From Mesorhizobium sp. YC-39 (lineage in GTDB: Bacteria; Pseudomonadota; Alphaproteobacteria; Rhizobiales; Rhizobiaceae), in contig NZ_JAOWPS010000008.1 in assembly GCF_025753795.1 (NCBI RefSeq), positions 1-64,000 of the forward strand: DNA of 64,000 nt. The letters run 5' to 3'. The stretch's first letter is position 1. Every line of letters starts with the position of its first letter. Below the pieces are notes generated by a model. It did no database searches and had not been told where the DNA came from. It saw only the letters and a program-made list of their open reading frames with translations. A program made the translations under genes and the position numbers. Shown here piece by piece: positions 16,987 through 26,165 of the stretch.

Positions 16987-18144
16987 ATGATCAGACATTT
17001 CTCTTGTGCTTGCTTGTTGATTGCTTGTTTGGCGGGCGTCGCGACCCCTTACGTCAGTTCGACTTCCTTCGCCCAGCAGCCTGGAGCGAGGCAGGGACTT
17101 CCGCCGCCTGCTGTTGTCATCGAACAGATCAAGGTTCAGCAGGTGAGCAGCCCCGCGCAATTTACTGGTCGTGTGGAAGCGATCGCAGCAGTCGACATCC
17201 GCGCGCGCGTTACCGGCTTTCTGCACTCTGTCAAATTCAAGGATGGGCAAGCGGTAAAGGCTGGGGACGCGCTGTTTGAAATCGAGCCGGATCAACTCGA
17301 TGCTCTGGTCGCGTCGGCGCGGGCCCAGGTGGCGCGTGCCGAGGCAACACGAATATCGGCCGAACGGACCCTGGCGCGCAACCGGGACCTGTTCGCCCGA
17401 AGAACGGTCTCGCAGGCCGCCCTGGACGAGGTTCAGGCCGCATTCGATGTCGCTGCCGCCGATGTGCAGGTTGCTCTGGCGGCCCTGGCCACCGCCGAAC
17501 TCAACCTGTCCTATGCTCGTATCACAGCACCGATCTCCGGCAACATCGGCCGCGCGACGTTCACGACGGGCAATCTGGTCGGATCGGATTCCGGCTCGCT
17601 GGCACGAATAGTCGGCCTGGACACTGTCCGCGTCGCTTTCGCCGTGAAGGAGGGGTTGCTTGTGACGATCCGGCAACAGGAGGCGAGCGGCAGCAACCTC
17701 GATCCAAATACGCTGAAACTTTCGCTGCGTCTTGCCAACGGGACGGACTACGACACGCCCGGTCGAATCGAATTTATCGAGAACGAGATCGACCCGCAGA
17801 CCGGGACGATCGCGGTCCGCGCAGTTTTCCCCAATCCTCGTCACATCCTTCTGCCGGGACAGTTCGTCACCCTCTACGTGCAGGAGAAAGACGTGCCCAG
17901 CTTGCCGGTAGTGCCTCAGACAGCGGTGCTGCAGGATCGCGAGGGGCGCTTCGTCTATCTGCTCAGCAAGAGCAACACCGTCTCGCAACGGCGCATCGAT
18001 ACCGGCGCACGCGTCGGCAATGGCTGGGCGGTCACCACAGGCCTGAACGGCGGCGAGCAGGTCGTCGTCCAGGGAATCCAGCGTCTCGCCGAAGGCATGA
18101 CGGTTCAGCCGAGCGAAGGCCAGCCGGTCGGCGGCGGCTCATGA
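16987..18144 (+). CDS. RND efflux periplasmic adaptor (membrane fusion protein)
   Basis: The protein has 385 residues. A hydrophobic start (residues 8-22) ends in LLIAC, which fits a lipobox with Cys14; cleavage after SSTSFA by signal peptidase I is the alternative. The body has the usual order: barrel-sandwich half with GRVEAIAAVDIRARVTGFL, alpha-hairpin (about 100-160), second half with ARITAPISGNIGR, then beta-barrel and membrane-proximal domains. The stop overlaps the pump gene start (ATGA), so adaptor and pump are translationally coupled. No outer-membrane TolC gene is present here. Confidence 0.9.
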   Translation: MIRHFSCACLLIACLAGVATPYVSSTSFAQQPGARQGLPPPAVVIEQIKVQQVSSPAQFTGRVEAIAAVDIRARVTGFLHSVKFKDGQAVKAGDALFEIEPDQLDALVASARAQVARAEATRISAERTLARNRDLFARRTVSQAALDEVQAAFDVAAADVQVALAALATAELNLSYARITAPISGNIGRATFTTGNLVGSDSGSLARIVGLDTVRVAFAVKEGLLVTIRQQEASGSNLDPNTLKLSLRLANGTDYDTPGRIEFIENEIDPQTGTIAVRAVFPNPRHILLPGQFVTLYVQEKDVPSLPVVPQTAVLQDREGRFVYLLSKSNTVSQRRIDTGARVGNGWAVTTGLNGGEQVVVQGIQRLAEGMTVQPSEGQPVGGGS

Positions 18145-21100
18145 TTTCCGATCTCTTCATCACCCGGACCCGGCTTGCGATCGTTATGTCAATCGTCATT
18201 TCGATTGCCGGCGCGATCGCCATTTTTTCGCTGCCGGTGCAGCAATACCCGGAGATCACGCCGCCGACCGTCAGCGTCTCGGCCACCTACCCCGGCGCCA
18301 GCGCGGAAGTGATTGCCGATGTGGTCGGTGGGCCTCTGGAGACAGCCATCAATGGCGTCCCCAATATGATGTACATGTCGTCGACGAGTTCGAATGCCGG
18401 GCAATATTCGCTGTCCGTGACGTTCGAAGTGGGGACAAATCCTGACATTGCGCAGGTCAATGTCCAGAACAGGGCGCAACTGGCGATTTCCCAGTTGCCG
18501 GCCGCGGTAACCCAGCAGGGCGTGTCGGTGCGGTCGCGCTCGCCCGACTTCGTGCTCGGCATCGCCTTCTATTCTCCGGACAGCAAGCTCGACGTGCTGC
18601 AGATCACCAATTTCACCTCGACGACAATCGCCGATGCGATCTCGCGCGTCGCTGGCGTCGGCGAGGCTTCCGTGATCGGCGCGTCCGAATACTCGATGCG
18701 TGTATGGATAGATCCGGCGCGCATGGATGCGCTCGGCATAACGGCCGATGACGTGGCGGCTGCCATTCAGCGGCAGAACATCCAAGCCTCGCTCGGCCAG
18801 GCCGGCGCCCCGCCGGCGCGGGAAGGCACCGAGCTACAATATACGCTCGTGGCCCGCGGCCGGCTCATGAGCACGGATGAATTCGGCGACATCGTCGTCC
18901 GCACTGGGGAGGCCGGAGCGATCGTACGACTGCGCGACATCGCCCGCATCGAACTTGGCGCCCGGAATTATTCATCGAGCGCGAGCTTCGCTGGGCATGA
19001 AACGGCGATGTTGCAGATAAACCAGGCACCTGGGGCCAACGCCATCCAGACCGCCAATGGCGTGCTCGCCGAGCTCCAGCGCCTTTCATCCGGGTTCCCG
19101 CCCGGCCTCCAATACCAGGTCGTCTACGATGCAACGCGTTTCGTCCGGACGAGCCTTTCGCTGATTGTGCGTATCCTCGGCGAGGCTTTCCTCATCGTGC
19201 TCGTCGTCACATACCTGTTCCTGCAGGACTGGCGCGCCACCTTGGTTTCGGCGCTGGCCATGCCCGTCTCGATGCTAGGCGCCATCGCCGTCCTGCTGGC
19301 GTTTGGATACTCGATAAACTCGATCTCGCTGCTCGCCTTGGTGCTGGCCATTGGACTGGTCGCGGATGACGCGATCCTTGTCGTCGAGAATGTCAAGCAT
19401 GTCATGGAGGACGACCCCGCGATCGAGACCGCGGCGGCCGCCCGCAAGGCGATGGGGCAGATCACGGGTCCGATCATTTCCACCACGCTCGTGCTCCTTG
19501 CCGTGGTCACCCCGACGGCATTTCTGTCCGGCATAAGCGGGCAGCTCTACCGTCAGTTTGCGATCACGTTGTCGGCGGCGCTGGTTCTCTCGTCACTTGT
19601 CGGTCTGACGCTCAGCCCGGCACTCAGCGCGATCCTGCTGAAACGCGGACAGCGCGGATACAGGCGCGGTCCACTCGGCTGGTTCGCGCGACTCCTCGAT
19701 GCGACACGCATCGCGTATGGCCGGGTGGTTGGGTTCTTGGTACGGCTGTGGATCATACCTCTCGCCGCGCTTGCCGCGTGCTTCCTAGGCGCCTACCTGC
19801 TGCTCAGCAACCTGCCCACCACCTTTCTCCCGGACGAGGACCAAGGCGCCCTGTTTGTGGACATCCAACTTCCGAACGCAGCCTCCCTTGATCGCACGAG
19901 GGCGGTTGTAGGCGAGGTTCAACAGACGCTGTCGGCGACGAAAGGCGTCGAAAACGTCATTTCGGTCGCCGGCTTCAGCATCGTGCAGGGGACGCAATCT
20001 CCCAACGGAGCGATGGTGGTCGCGGCGCTGGATCCCTGGGACCAGCGCAATACGCCGGAGCTGCGGCTGGACGCCATCCTCGCAAGATTGCGCGCGCAGT
20101 TCTCGACCATTCCGGGCGCAAATGTCGCTGTCTTTTCGCCGCCGGCCATTTCCGGCATCGGCGCGGTCGGCGGCCTCGACCTGCGCCTCCAGGCGTTGCA
20201 GGGGCAGTCGCCGGAGGAGATCGCGGAGGTGGTGCGCGGGTTCGTTACAGCGATCAACCAGGCACCGGAAATCGGTGGCGTGGCGACAACCTTCAGCGCC
20301 GATGTGCCGCAGATCTACGTCGACGTTGACCGGACCCGCGCAGAAGCGCTTGGCGTGAGCGTATCCGACATCTATTCGACAATCGGCGCCAACTTCGGGT
20401 CGCGTTACGTCAATGATTTCACGCTGCAGGGGCGGGTCTTCCAGGTCAATCTTCAGGCCGACGCCGAGCATCGCGGAGACGCCGAGGATATCCTCAATCT
20501 CCATGTGCGCAGCCGGACGGGCGCAATGGCGCCGCTCAGGGCGGTGGTGTCGACCAGCACCGTGCTCGCGCCCTTCGTCATCTCTCGCTACAACCTCTCG
20601 GTGGCGGCACCGATCAACGGGCAAGTCGCGCCTGGCGGCAGTTCCGGAGCGGCGATGGACGCCGTCGAACACGTGGCGGCTCAGGCACTGCCGGCCGGCT
20701 ATGGATACGAATGGTCCGGCCTGTCATTCCAGGAGCGGCGCAGCAGCGGGCAGGAGACGATCATCTTCGGACTGGCCTTTCTGTTCGCCTATCTGTTCCT
20801 GGTAGCGCAGTACGAGAGCTGGACCTTGCCCATCGCCGTCATAGTGTCGCTCGGAGCCGCCTTGTTCGGCGCGACTGCGGCGCTCACGCTTTTCGGACTG
20901 CAAAACAGCCTCTACGCACAGATCGCCATCGTGCTGCTCATCGGGCTGGCGTCCAAGAACGCTATCCTTATCGTTGAGTTCGCTAAGGAGCGCCGTGAGG
21001 AGGGACGGCCGATCGCTGAGGCAGCCAGGCTTGGTGCAGAGCAGCGCTTCCGCGCCGTGATGATGACGGCTCTGTCCTTCATTTTGGGCATTGTGCCTCT

Positions 21101-21278
21101 GGCGATGTCCACCGGCGCCGGCGCCGGCGCGCGCCAAGCGGTGGGTGTCACGATCTTTGGCGGCATGCTGGCCGCAACAACCATCGGCCTTTTTATCATC
21201 CCGACCCTGTTCGCGGTGATCCAGCACATGGCGGAATGGGCCGCTTTCCGGCCGAAGGCAGAAATCGAACACCGATGA
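18141..21278 (+). CDS. RND multidrug efflux permease (HAE1 family)
   Basis: The 1045-residue length is standard for the family. TM1 begins immediately (FITRTRLAIVMSIVISIAGAIAIFSLPV) and is followed by the QYPEITPPTVSVSATYPGASAE motif. The proton-relay Asp pair is present in TM4 (GLVADDAILVVENV). The second half repeats the fold, with SKNAILIVEFAKERREEG. This is an AcrB/MexB-type proton-driven exporter that would extrude drugs or metabolites from periplasm and inner membrane through an outer-membrane channel encoded elsewhere. An HdeD-family gene follows 27 bp after the stop, probably in the same transcript. Confidence 0.93.
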   Translation: MISDLFITRTRLAIVMSIVISIAGAIAIFSLPVQQYPEITPPTVSVSATYPGASAEVIADVVGGPLETAINGVPNMMYMSSTSSNAGQYSLSVTFEVGTNPDIAQVNVQNRAQLAISQLPAAVTQQGVSVRSRSPDFVLGIAFYSPDSKLDVLQITNFTSTTIADAISRVAGVGEASVIGASEYSMRVWIDPARMDALGITADDVAAAIQRQNIQASLGQAGAPPAREGTELQYTLVARGRLMSTDEFGDIVVRTGEAGAIVRLRDIARIELGARNYSSSASFAGHETAMLQINQAPGANAIQTANGVLAELQRLSSGFPPGLQYQVVYDATRFVRTSLSLIVRILGEAFLIVLVVTYLFLQDWRATLVSALAMPVSMLGAIAVLLAFGYSINSISLLALVLAIGLVADDAILVVENVKHVMEDDPAIETAAAARKAMGQITGPIISTTLVLLAVVTPTAFLSGISGQLYRQFAITLSAALVLSSLVGLTLSPALSAILLKRGQRGYRRGPLGWFARLLDATRIAYGRVVGFLVRLWIIPLAALAACFLGAYLLLSNLPTTFLPDEDQGALFVDIQLPNAASLDRTRAVVGEVQQTLSATKGVENVISVAGFSIVQGTQSPNGAMVVAALDPWDQRNTPELRLDAILARLRAQFSTIPGANVAVFSPPAISGIGAVGGLDLRLQALQGQSPEEIAEVVRGFVTAINQAPEIGGVATTFSADVPQIYVDVDRTRAEALGVSVSDIYSTIGANFGSRYVNDFTLQGRVFQVNLQADAEHRGDAEDILNLHVRSRTGAMAPLRAVVSTSTVLAPFVISRYNLSVAAPINGQVAPGGSSGAAMDAVEHVAAQALPAGYGYEWSGLSFQERRSSGQETIIFGLAFLFAYLFLVAQYESWTLPIAVIVSLGAALFGATAALTLFGLQNSLYAQIAIVLLIGLASKNAILIVEFAKERREEGRPIAEAARLGAEQRFRAVMMTALSFILGIVPLAMSTGAGAGARQAVGVTIFGGMLAATTIGLFIIPTLFAVIQHMAEWAAFRPKAEIEHR

Positions 21279-21305
21279 GGTAGTCACGCAATCAAGGAGG
21301 AAAAC

Positions 21306-21854
21306 ATGACCGCCTATGAGAATGGAACGGCATCGACTGTGCCACCCACTTCGGTTCGTCTTCTTCTTGGCCTTGTGCTGATTGTCGGGGGAGTGTTCGT
21401 TTTGGGGGATATAGCGCTGGCCACCATGATCAGCACCGTGGTCATTGGTGTCACCGCCATCGTCGTGGGTGCGTTCGAGATGATGCACGCCTTCTGGATG
21501 AAGGGATGGAGCGGCTTCATATGGCAATTCGTCCTTGGCATCCTCTACGTCGTTTTCGGGGCCATGGTGGTGAATCAGCCTGTGTCAGGCGCCCTTGTCC
21601 TGACCTACATCCTCGGACTGCTGCTCGCGGCCTCCGGCATCGTGCGCCTTTTTGTCGGCGTCAAGCACTGGAGCGACGTTGGCTGGACAATGGTTCTGTC
21701 CGGAGCATTCGGATTTCTGGCTGGGCTTGTCATCCTGACTGGATGGCCCACGACCGGTCTTTGGGTGCTTGGATTTTTGCTGGGTATTGACCTCATTTCG
21801 CATGGCATTGCCTGGCTGGCATACGGCTGGCTCCCGGCGGCCAAGACAGCGTGA
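21306..21854 (+). CDS. HdeD-family membrane protein (second copy)
   Basis: The protein has 182 residues and six transmembrane helices. The centre (FWMKGWSGFIWQFVLGILYVVFGAMVVNQPVSGAL) aligns directly with the corresponding part of the first copy at 16365. The start at 21306 has AAGGAGG nine to ten bases upstream, the best ribosome site of this block. Two HdeD paralogues therefore bracket the RND pump. The gene is convergent with the AraC regulator, with a 92 bp gap that shows no convincing terminator. Confidence 0.8.
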   Translation: MTAYENGTASTVPPTSVRLLLGLVLIVGGVFVLGDIALATMISTVVIGVTAIVVGAFEMMHAFWMKGWSGFIWQFVLGILYVVFGAMVVNQPVSGALVLTYILGLLLAASGIVRLFVGVKHWSDVGWTMVLSGAFGFLAGLVILTGWPTTGLWVLGFLLGIDLISHGIAWLAYGWLPAAKTA

Positions 21855-21946
21855 ATTCCTCGGCGGCCGGGCCCGTCGATTGGTCGCTGGGCAGTCTGTG
21901 TTGCCGGTGGGCAGATTGGCCCGTCAATACCAACGGCCATGCCTGG

Positions 21947-23011
21947 TCATTGCGCCTGTAACCGGTGAAGCAGCTGGTTCAACCGCTGGACAGGAGCGGC
22001 CGTCTGCACCTCGTCTGTGTGCCAGTTCGATGGTCCGCTCCTGACACCAGTTCTCACTTCGCTGGGGCAGTATCCGAACTCACGCCTGAAAGCGCGGCTG
22101 AACTCTGCGCCATCACAGAAGCCGTGTTCGTCGGCAATGTCGAGAATGCGACGGCGGTCGTTCGGATCACCGAGCGCTGCATGGGCCGCCAGGAGGCGCC
22201 GATGCTGGATGTAGTGGACGACCCCTCCGGAAGCGTCAAAAAGCCGGTAGAGCCGGGAACGCGATATCCCAAGCTCGCGCGTCATTTGCTCAATAGACAG
22301 ATCAGGCTCGAAAAGATGGTGCTGTATGAATCGACGGGCGCGCTCGAGCAAGGTAGCGGAAATCGCGTCATGGGCTTCGGCGAGATAGTCAGGGCATGGT
22401 GCGATGCAACCCTGCAGCATGGCTCTGGTCGCATTGAGCAGGCCAGGAAGATCGCCAACATCCAGCGTAGGAAGCCTCTGGACAAGGCTGGTGAGATAGT
22501 CGGCAAGCAGCGGCCCCATGCCGCCACGAAGCACGGAGAACTCGACCGCGTCGAGACCCCACCCCATGTCGCGGCAGAAGTCGCGGGGTACGAACAGCAG
22601 CAGCATTTCGCTGTCTGTAACGCTTCCCTCGAAGACCCGGCCAAGCGGATGCACCTGCACCGATCCGGCGTCCCCGTCAAAAGACCTGGAGGGAGTAATC
22701 GTCTGCGATCTGCCTTCCCGGATAAGGGTCAGCAACCAATGATCGATGGGATCTCGGCGAATGTGCCCTGCCAGGCTGGTGAAGTCCAAGCCATTGGTGC
22801 TGACCTGGGCCAGGGCAAGATCGCCCAGATCCCAGGTAACCTGGGTGCCGGCGAAACCCGCCGCCGTATCGCTCGGCTCGGCAAAGTCGAGCATGGTCGC
22901 GAAGCTCTGGCGCCACGCGGCAAATTGATCCTTCGGAGGCAACTCGCGGGTCGAGAATTCGAAGCGGGGAACTGGAATTCGTTCCGGGACGACGGACGTA
23001 GGCTCGGCCAT
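21947..23011 (-). CDS. AraC-family transcriptional regulator
   Basis: The protein has 354 residues from the ATG at 23011, which places the sensor domain start (FEFSTRELPPKDQFAAWRQSF) 18 residues in, as usual for AraC_binding_2-type regulators; the frame is open to 23119. The sensor spans about 20-190. The C-terminal double helix-turn-helix includes ARRFIQHHLFEPDLSIEQMTRELGISRSRLYRLFDASGG and the second-helix signature DEHGFCDGAEFSRAFRREFGYCPSEVR. It is convergent with the efflux/HdeD genes and may control them, but no operator was identified. Confidence 0.85.
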   Translation of the reverse strand: MAEPTSVVPERIPVPRFEFSTRELPPKDQFAAWRQSFATMLDFAEPSDTAAGFAGTQVTWDLGDLALAQVSTNGLDFTSLAGHIRRDPIDHWLLTLIREGRSQTITPSRSFDGDAGSVQVHPLGRVFEGSVTDSEMLLLFVPRDFCRDMGWGLDAVEFSVLRGGMGPLLADYLTSLVQRLPTLDVGDLPGLLNATRAMLQGCIAPCPDYLAEAHDAISATLLERARRFIQHHLFEPDLSIEQMTRELGISRSRLYRLFDASGGVVHYIQHRRLLAAHAALGDPNDRRRILDIADEHGFCDGAEFSRAFRREFGYCPSEVRTGVRSGPSNWHTDEVQTAAPVQRLNQLLHRLQAQ

Positions 23012-23651
23012 GATGCGAACCGCGGCTTCTCGGGTCGAATGCGCGTTCAACCCTGCCTGAACCGGCTTCACCGCGTGCGAGATCACCACGAAACCCTCGA
23101 CGGCGCACACAATGGGCATAGGTTGAGAAGCCGGGACGGCAAGACAACTTCCCGGCTTGAGTCATTCAACAGCCTAACCGCCATGGCGCCATGCCGAAAG
23201 CTCTGATGCGTCAGCAGAGCGTCATATATATTTATATTCTTTACTGCGCAGCCAGCGTGCGCCAAAGGCGCAATAACACCCATCGGAGATATCTTTCCGC
23301 CAAAGAACATCTCCCCGCATACATATTATATAGCCTGAATTGTTTGGAAGCTCAAGTTGAATTGCCAGACCACTCGCTCTGACCGCAGGGGGGGGGTATA
23401 GTTAATGGCGCCGATAAACATCAAGTCGATGGCAGCCCCCGGACAGCAACGTTGCGATCCAGCCTGTTGACTGCTCGTGCGCGCACCATGTGACCACAAC
23501 AATCAGGATCGGCACGCCCTGACGCGGCGAGTTCTTCGAAGTCGCCCACAAACCCTTCATGACGAAGGACCAGGCTCGGCCGAGGAGTCCCCAGCGGGCC
23601 AAACGGGCCATGCGTCGTTCGCGCCCTGCAAGCGTTGAGCAGGGCAAGCGA
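23012..23651. other. Gene-poor gap with AT-rich block and G9 run
   Basis: No supported gene in 640 bases. Positions about 23215-23400 are distinctly AT-rich (runs such as ATATATATTTATATTC) and contain a homopolymer of nine G at 23388-23396. A 93-codon minus-strand frame (23402-23683) is open but has no recognisable feature and overlaps the end of the lipoprotein gene. The promoter of the AraC regulator should lie near 23030-23250. Confidence 0.4.
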
Positions 23652-23909
23652 TCACCTGCATCGCGCCTCGAAGATTCGCCCATTCCGATCCCGGTATCGA
23701 CAGTATCCGCGGCGATCGGCCGACGCTCCGATCAAGGTGCCGGCGACGGCCCCGATTGCACCGCCTACGACCGCATTTCGCACGTCGTTACCGCCAGCTG
23801 CTGTTCCGAGCGCGGCACCGCCAACACCCCCGATCACAGCACCTTTTTCCGCGTTGGTGCAGCCCGCCAAACCTGAGGCGACTGCAAGCGCAAGAGCTAA
23901 TTTCCTCAT
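23652..23909 (-). CDS. Small glycine-zipper lipoprotein
   Basis: The protein has 85 residues. ATG at 23909 is preceded by GAGGAGAAC. The signal peptide MRKLALALAVASGLAGC ends in a good lipobox (LAGC, Cys17). The mature part has repeated glycine-zipper patterns (GAVIGGVGGAALGTAAGG, AVVGGAIGAVAGTLIG) like OsmB/YMGG-type envelope proteins, followed by a basic, Cys-containing tail CRYRDRNGRIFEARC. It is probably anchored to the outer membrane as a stress-related structural lipoprotein. The next gene (24002) lies upstream on the same strand. Confidence 0.8.
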   Translation of the reverse strand: MRKLALALAVASGLAGCTNAEKGAVIGGVGGAALGTAAGGNDVRNAVVGGAIGAVAGTLIGASADRRGYCRYRDRNGRIFEARCR

Positions 23910-24001
23910 AATGTTCTCCTCGCCAGTTACTGCGGCAGCGCCCCGGATGGATGGGGCGGAAGGCGTCTGCGTGCGCCGGGCATCTTCTTCATTCGGAGCT
24001 G

Positions 24002-24307
24002 TCAGCCTCGTATGAGTGCCCCGACGAAACCGGCCAGCACAATCAGGACAAGACCTCCCAGCAGCCCTGCTATTCCGGCTCCGATCAACATAGTCGGCGT
24101 CAGGCCATCGGCGTGGTGACCGATGAGGCGCCCAACACCCGGAATACGCGCGGAGGGCCATACAAAAAGCACGCCGCCGATACCGCCGATCAAGCCGTCG
24201 GCTATCCTGCCAAGGCTGAAACTTGGCACCCAGCGGCCCAGCGCAATTCCGCTTGCTGCGCCGCAAACAAACTCTACGACCAGCATTATGCTTGCGACCG
24301 CCGGCAT
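24002..24307 (-). CDS. Small glycine-rich inner-membrane protein
   Basis: The protein has 101 residues from ATG 24307, which has GGAGGAG upstream. Three hydrophobic, glycine-rich segments are visible: SIMLVVEFVCGAASGIALG, IADGLIGGIGGVLFVW and TPTMLIGAGIAGLLGGLVLIVLAGFVGALI. It resembles small rhizobial membrane proteins of the transglycosylase-associated/GlsB type, but the family was not firmly recognised. The open frame to 24415 upstream adds basic residues with no feature. It precedes the lipoprotein gene by 92 bp, suggesting a small envelope-stress operon. Confidence 0.6.
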   Translation of the reverse strand: MPAVASIMLVVEFVCGAASGIALGRWVPSFSLGRIADGLIGGIGGVLFVWPSARIPGVGRLIGHHADGLTPTMLIGAGIAGLLGGLVLIVLAGFVGALIRG

Positions 24308-24952
24308 GGCTAAGCGAACTCCTCCATAGAATCCTACGTCGCTGCTTCTGCGGACGCTCGAGCGAGCGCATCGCGCAGGGTCTGTTCCTACAACGTACCG
24401 AGTTGTTGCACGCAAGCACTTTATCTGCAGGGACGCGCGAAGAAATTAGCCGAAAATCCCGTGGCTGGGCTCTGCGTCTCTTTGTGAATGGCAACAGCCC
24501 AGTGGTCATCCAGCTACGCTGACAGTTTTTCGAGCGGCTCGTGCCGCTTCGATTTCGAAGTTCGCTCGTAGCTCGGTATGAAATCTAGGCGAACTGCGAA
24601 GGCACTACACAAGAAGCCAGACGATGTCGCCGTTATAGATACAGGCGATTCCTAATTCTTCGGGCAGCTGACGCGCCGGTCCGCAGTTCGGCTCTTCGAG
24701 TTGATCGGACGCGCGATCGAACGACCGCCTCAGACAAGATTATGGCGAGCCCGAAGGGACAGAGTTTCGTATGGAAAATCAAATCTGTTAGCGGCTGGTT
24801 CGCCAACCCGTTTCCCTCGTATTCGCTCGTATGGTCTGGCGAACCTAAGAGCAAGAGAGGGACTAGCTTTCTGTCTCTGCCGACGTTTAGCAATTTGCAC
24901 AGTCTGCTCATTGCAGCACCGCGTGGGCAAAGCCCGCCTCGTGAGTGGCTGC
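24308..24952. other. Gap without recognised genes
   Basis: 645 bases between the small membrane protein and the GlxA-type regulator. Several frames are open for 90-110 codons on both strands, but none shows a start with a ribosome site, a hydrophobic organisation or a known motif. No tRNA cloverleaf or terminator was found by eye. Confidence 0.4.
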
Positions 24953-25978
24953 TCAATAAAGATTCCGGCCGTATACTGTGGATTTCTTGGCGAAAGCATT
25001 GCGATATTCCTGCGGGCTCGTCTGGAAAACCGCTAAGAAGGCCCTGTAGTACGCGGAGGGTGTCGTATAACCGCTAGCTAGGCCCGTCTCACGGATGCTC
25101 ATGGAGCTGTAGAGTAGCAGCTCCTTGGCATGCTGAAGCCGCAAAGCGATATACCTCTTCTTGGGGCTGGTGTTCAGATGCCGCTGAAACAGGTACTGCA
25201 GCTCCCGAATGGAGATTCCGCACCTTTCAGCAACCGTATCGATATCCAACGGACTTTCCACGTTCTCCTGCATGATACGTTGCGCTCGGTTCAATAGCGG
25301 ATTCGTCATGAACGGCTGAGGGTTGACGATCTCGCGTTGGCGTAATTCGGCGGACCGAGGCGCCGTGTAGATCAGCTCATTGCCGACGAGGTGGTAGAGC
25401 GCATCTCCACACATGTGTCTCAACATGGCCATCGAATAATCGAGGCTGGCTGCCTGTCCGGCGCATGTCGAGCGATTGCGATCGATCAAATAAAGCTGCT
25501 CGACGATGCGCGTGTTTGCGGAGATTTCCTTTAGAGAGGCCATGGCGGTCCAATGGCAGGTCGCGTCGTAGCCGTCGAGCAAACCGGCCTCGGCCAAGAG
25601 CAGCGGCCCGGTGTCCATCCCACAAAGGTGTGCTCCAGCAGCAGATTGCCTGCGAAGCCATCCGAACAATTTTCCCTTCGCCTCGTCGGCCACGTTGTAT
25701 GAGACCAGCAAAATGACCAGGTCAAATTTCCGACCCTCATCAAATGTCGCCGTCATGGGAAATGTAATGTCCATGCTGGCGGGTGGAGTATCTGGGTCAG
25801 CCGACAAGAGATCTATACTGAAGAGTGTCGATTTGCTCACGCGGTTAGCCGCGCGGAACGGCTCGATGGCAAGGAACGCGCTGTGCAGCGACGGCTCGCG
25901 ACCAACGACCAGCGCCACCAATCGCTTTCTATCGGCGTCGATCTCGACCTGCCGGGTTTTGCTATCGACCTGTTCCAT
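24953..25978 (-). CDS. GlxA-type AraC regulator (DJ-1/PfpI sensor)
   Basis: The protein has 341 residues from ATG 25978. The N-terminal DJ-1/PfpI-like domain (about 15-180) includes DLVILLVSYN and the elbow AHLCGMDTGPLLLAEAGLLDGYDATCHW, the form seen in GlxA regulators where the glutamine amidotransferase fold is a ligand sensor. The C-terminal AraC DNA-binding domain has VAERCGISIRELQYLFQRHL and ETGLASGYTTPSAYYRAFLAVFQTSPQEYR. It is divergent from the ABC/amine oxidase operon at 26166 and is the natural candidate to control it; GlxA relatives often sense quaternary amines or amino acids. Confidence 0.88.
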   Translation of the reverse strand: MEQVDSKTRQVEIDADRKRLVALVVGREPSLHSAFLAIEPFRAANRVSKSTLFSIDLLSADPDTPPASMDITFPMTATFDEGRKFDLVILLVSYNVADEAKGKLFGWLRRQSAAGAHLCGMDTGPLLLAEAGLLDGYDATCHWTAMASLKEISANTRIVEQLYLIDRNRSTCAGQAASLDYSMAMLRHMCGDALYHLVGNELIYTAPRSAELRQREIVNPQPFMTNPLLNRAQRIMQENVESPLDIDTVAERCGISIRELQYLFQRHLNTSPKKRYIALRLQHAKELLLYSSMSIRETGLASGYTTPSAYYRAFLAVFQTSPQEYRNAFAKKSTVYGRNLY

Positions 25979-26165
25979 GCTCCTGCTGACGCAGCTGGAA
26001 TTGAAACATCGCTGCAAAAAGCTTCATTCGTAAATTGCACGATTGTCTTCGTTTTTGTCAACAATACGCGGCTCTTTCGGTGCCACTATCCTCTCGTCCA
26101 GCGAAAAAGAACGTTAGGGAACGTCGCTGCGAAAGCCCCCTTGAATGGCGGTATGGGAGAAAGAT

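Noticed and set aside
21965..23206. 413-codon plus-strand frame opposite the AraC regulator
   Set aside because: No recognisable motif, while the minus strand has a full AraC protein.
23402..23683. 93-codon minus-strand ORF
   Set aside because: Overlaps the end of the lipoprotein gene, no ribosome site, no recognised feature.
26050..26075. Additional FadR-type operator near TTGTCAACAAT
   Set aside because: Half-site spacing is wrong (TTGT-N1-AACAA) and the CCC tail of the other four sites is missing.
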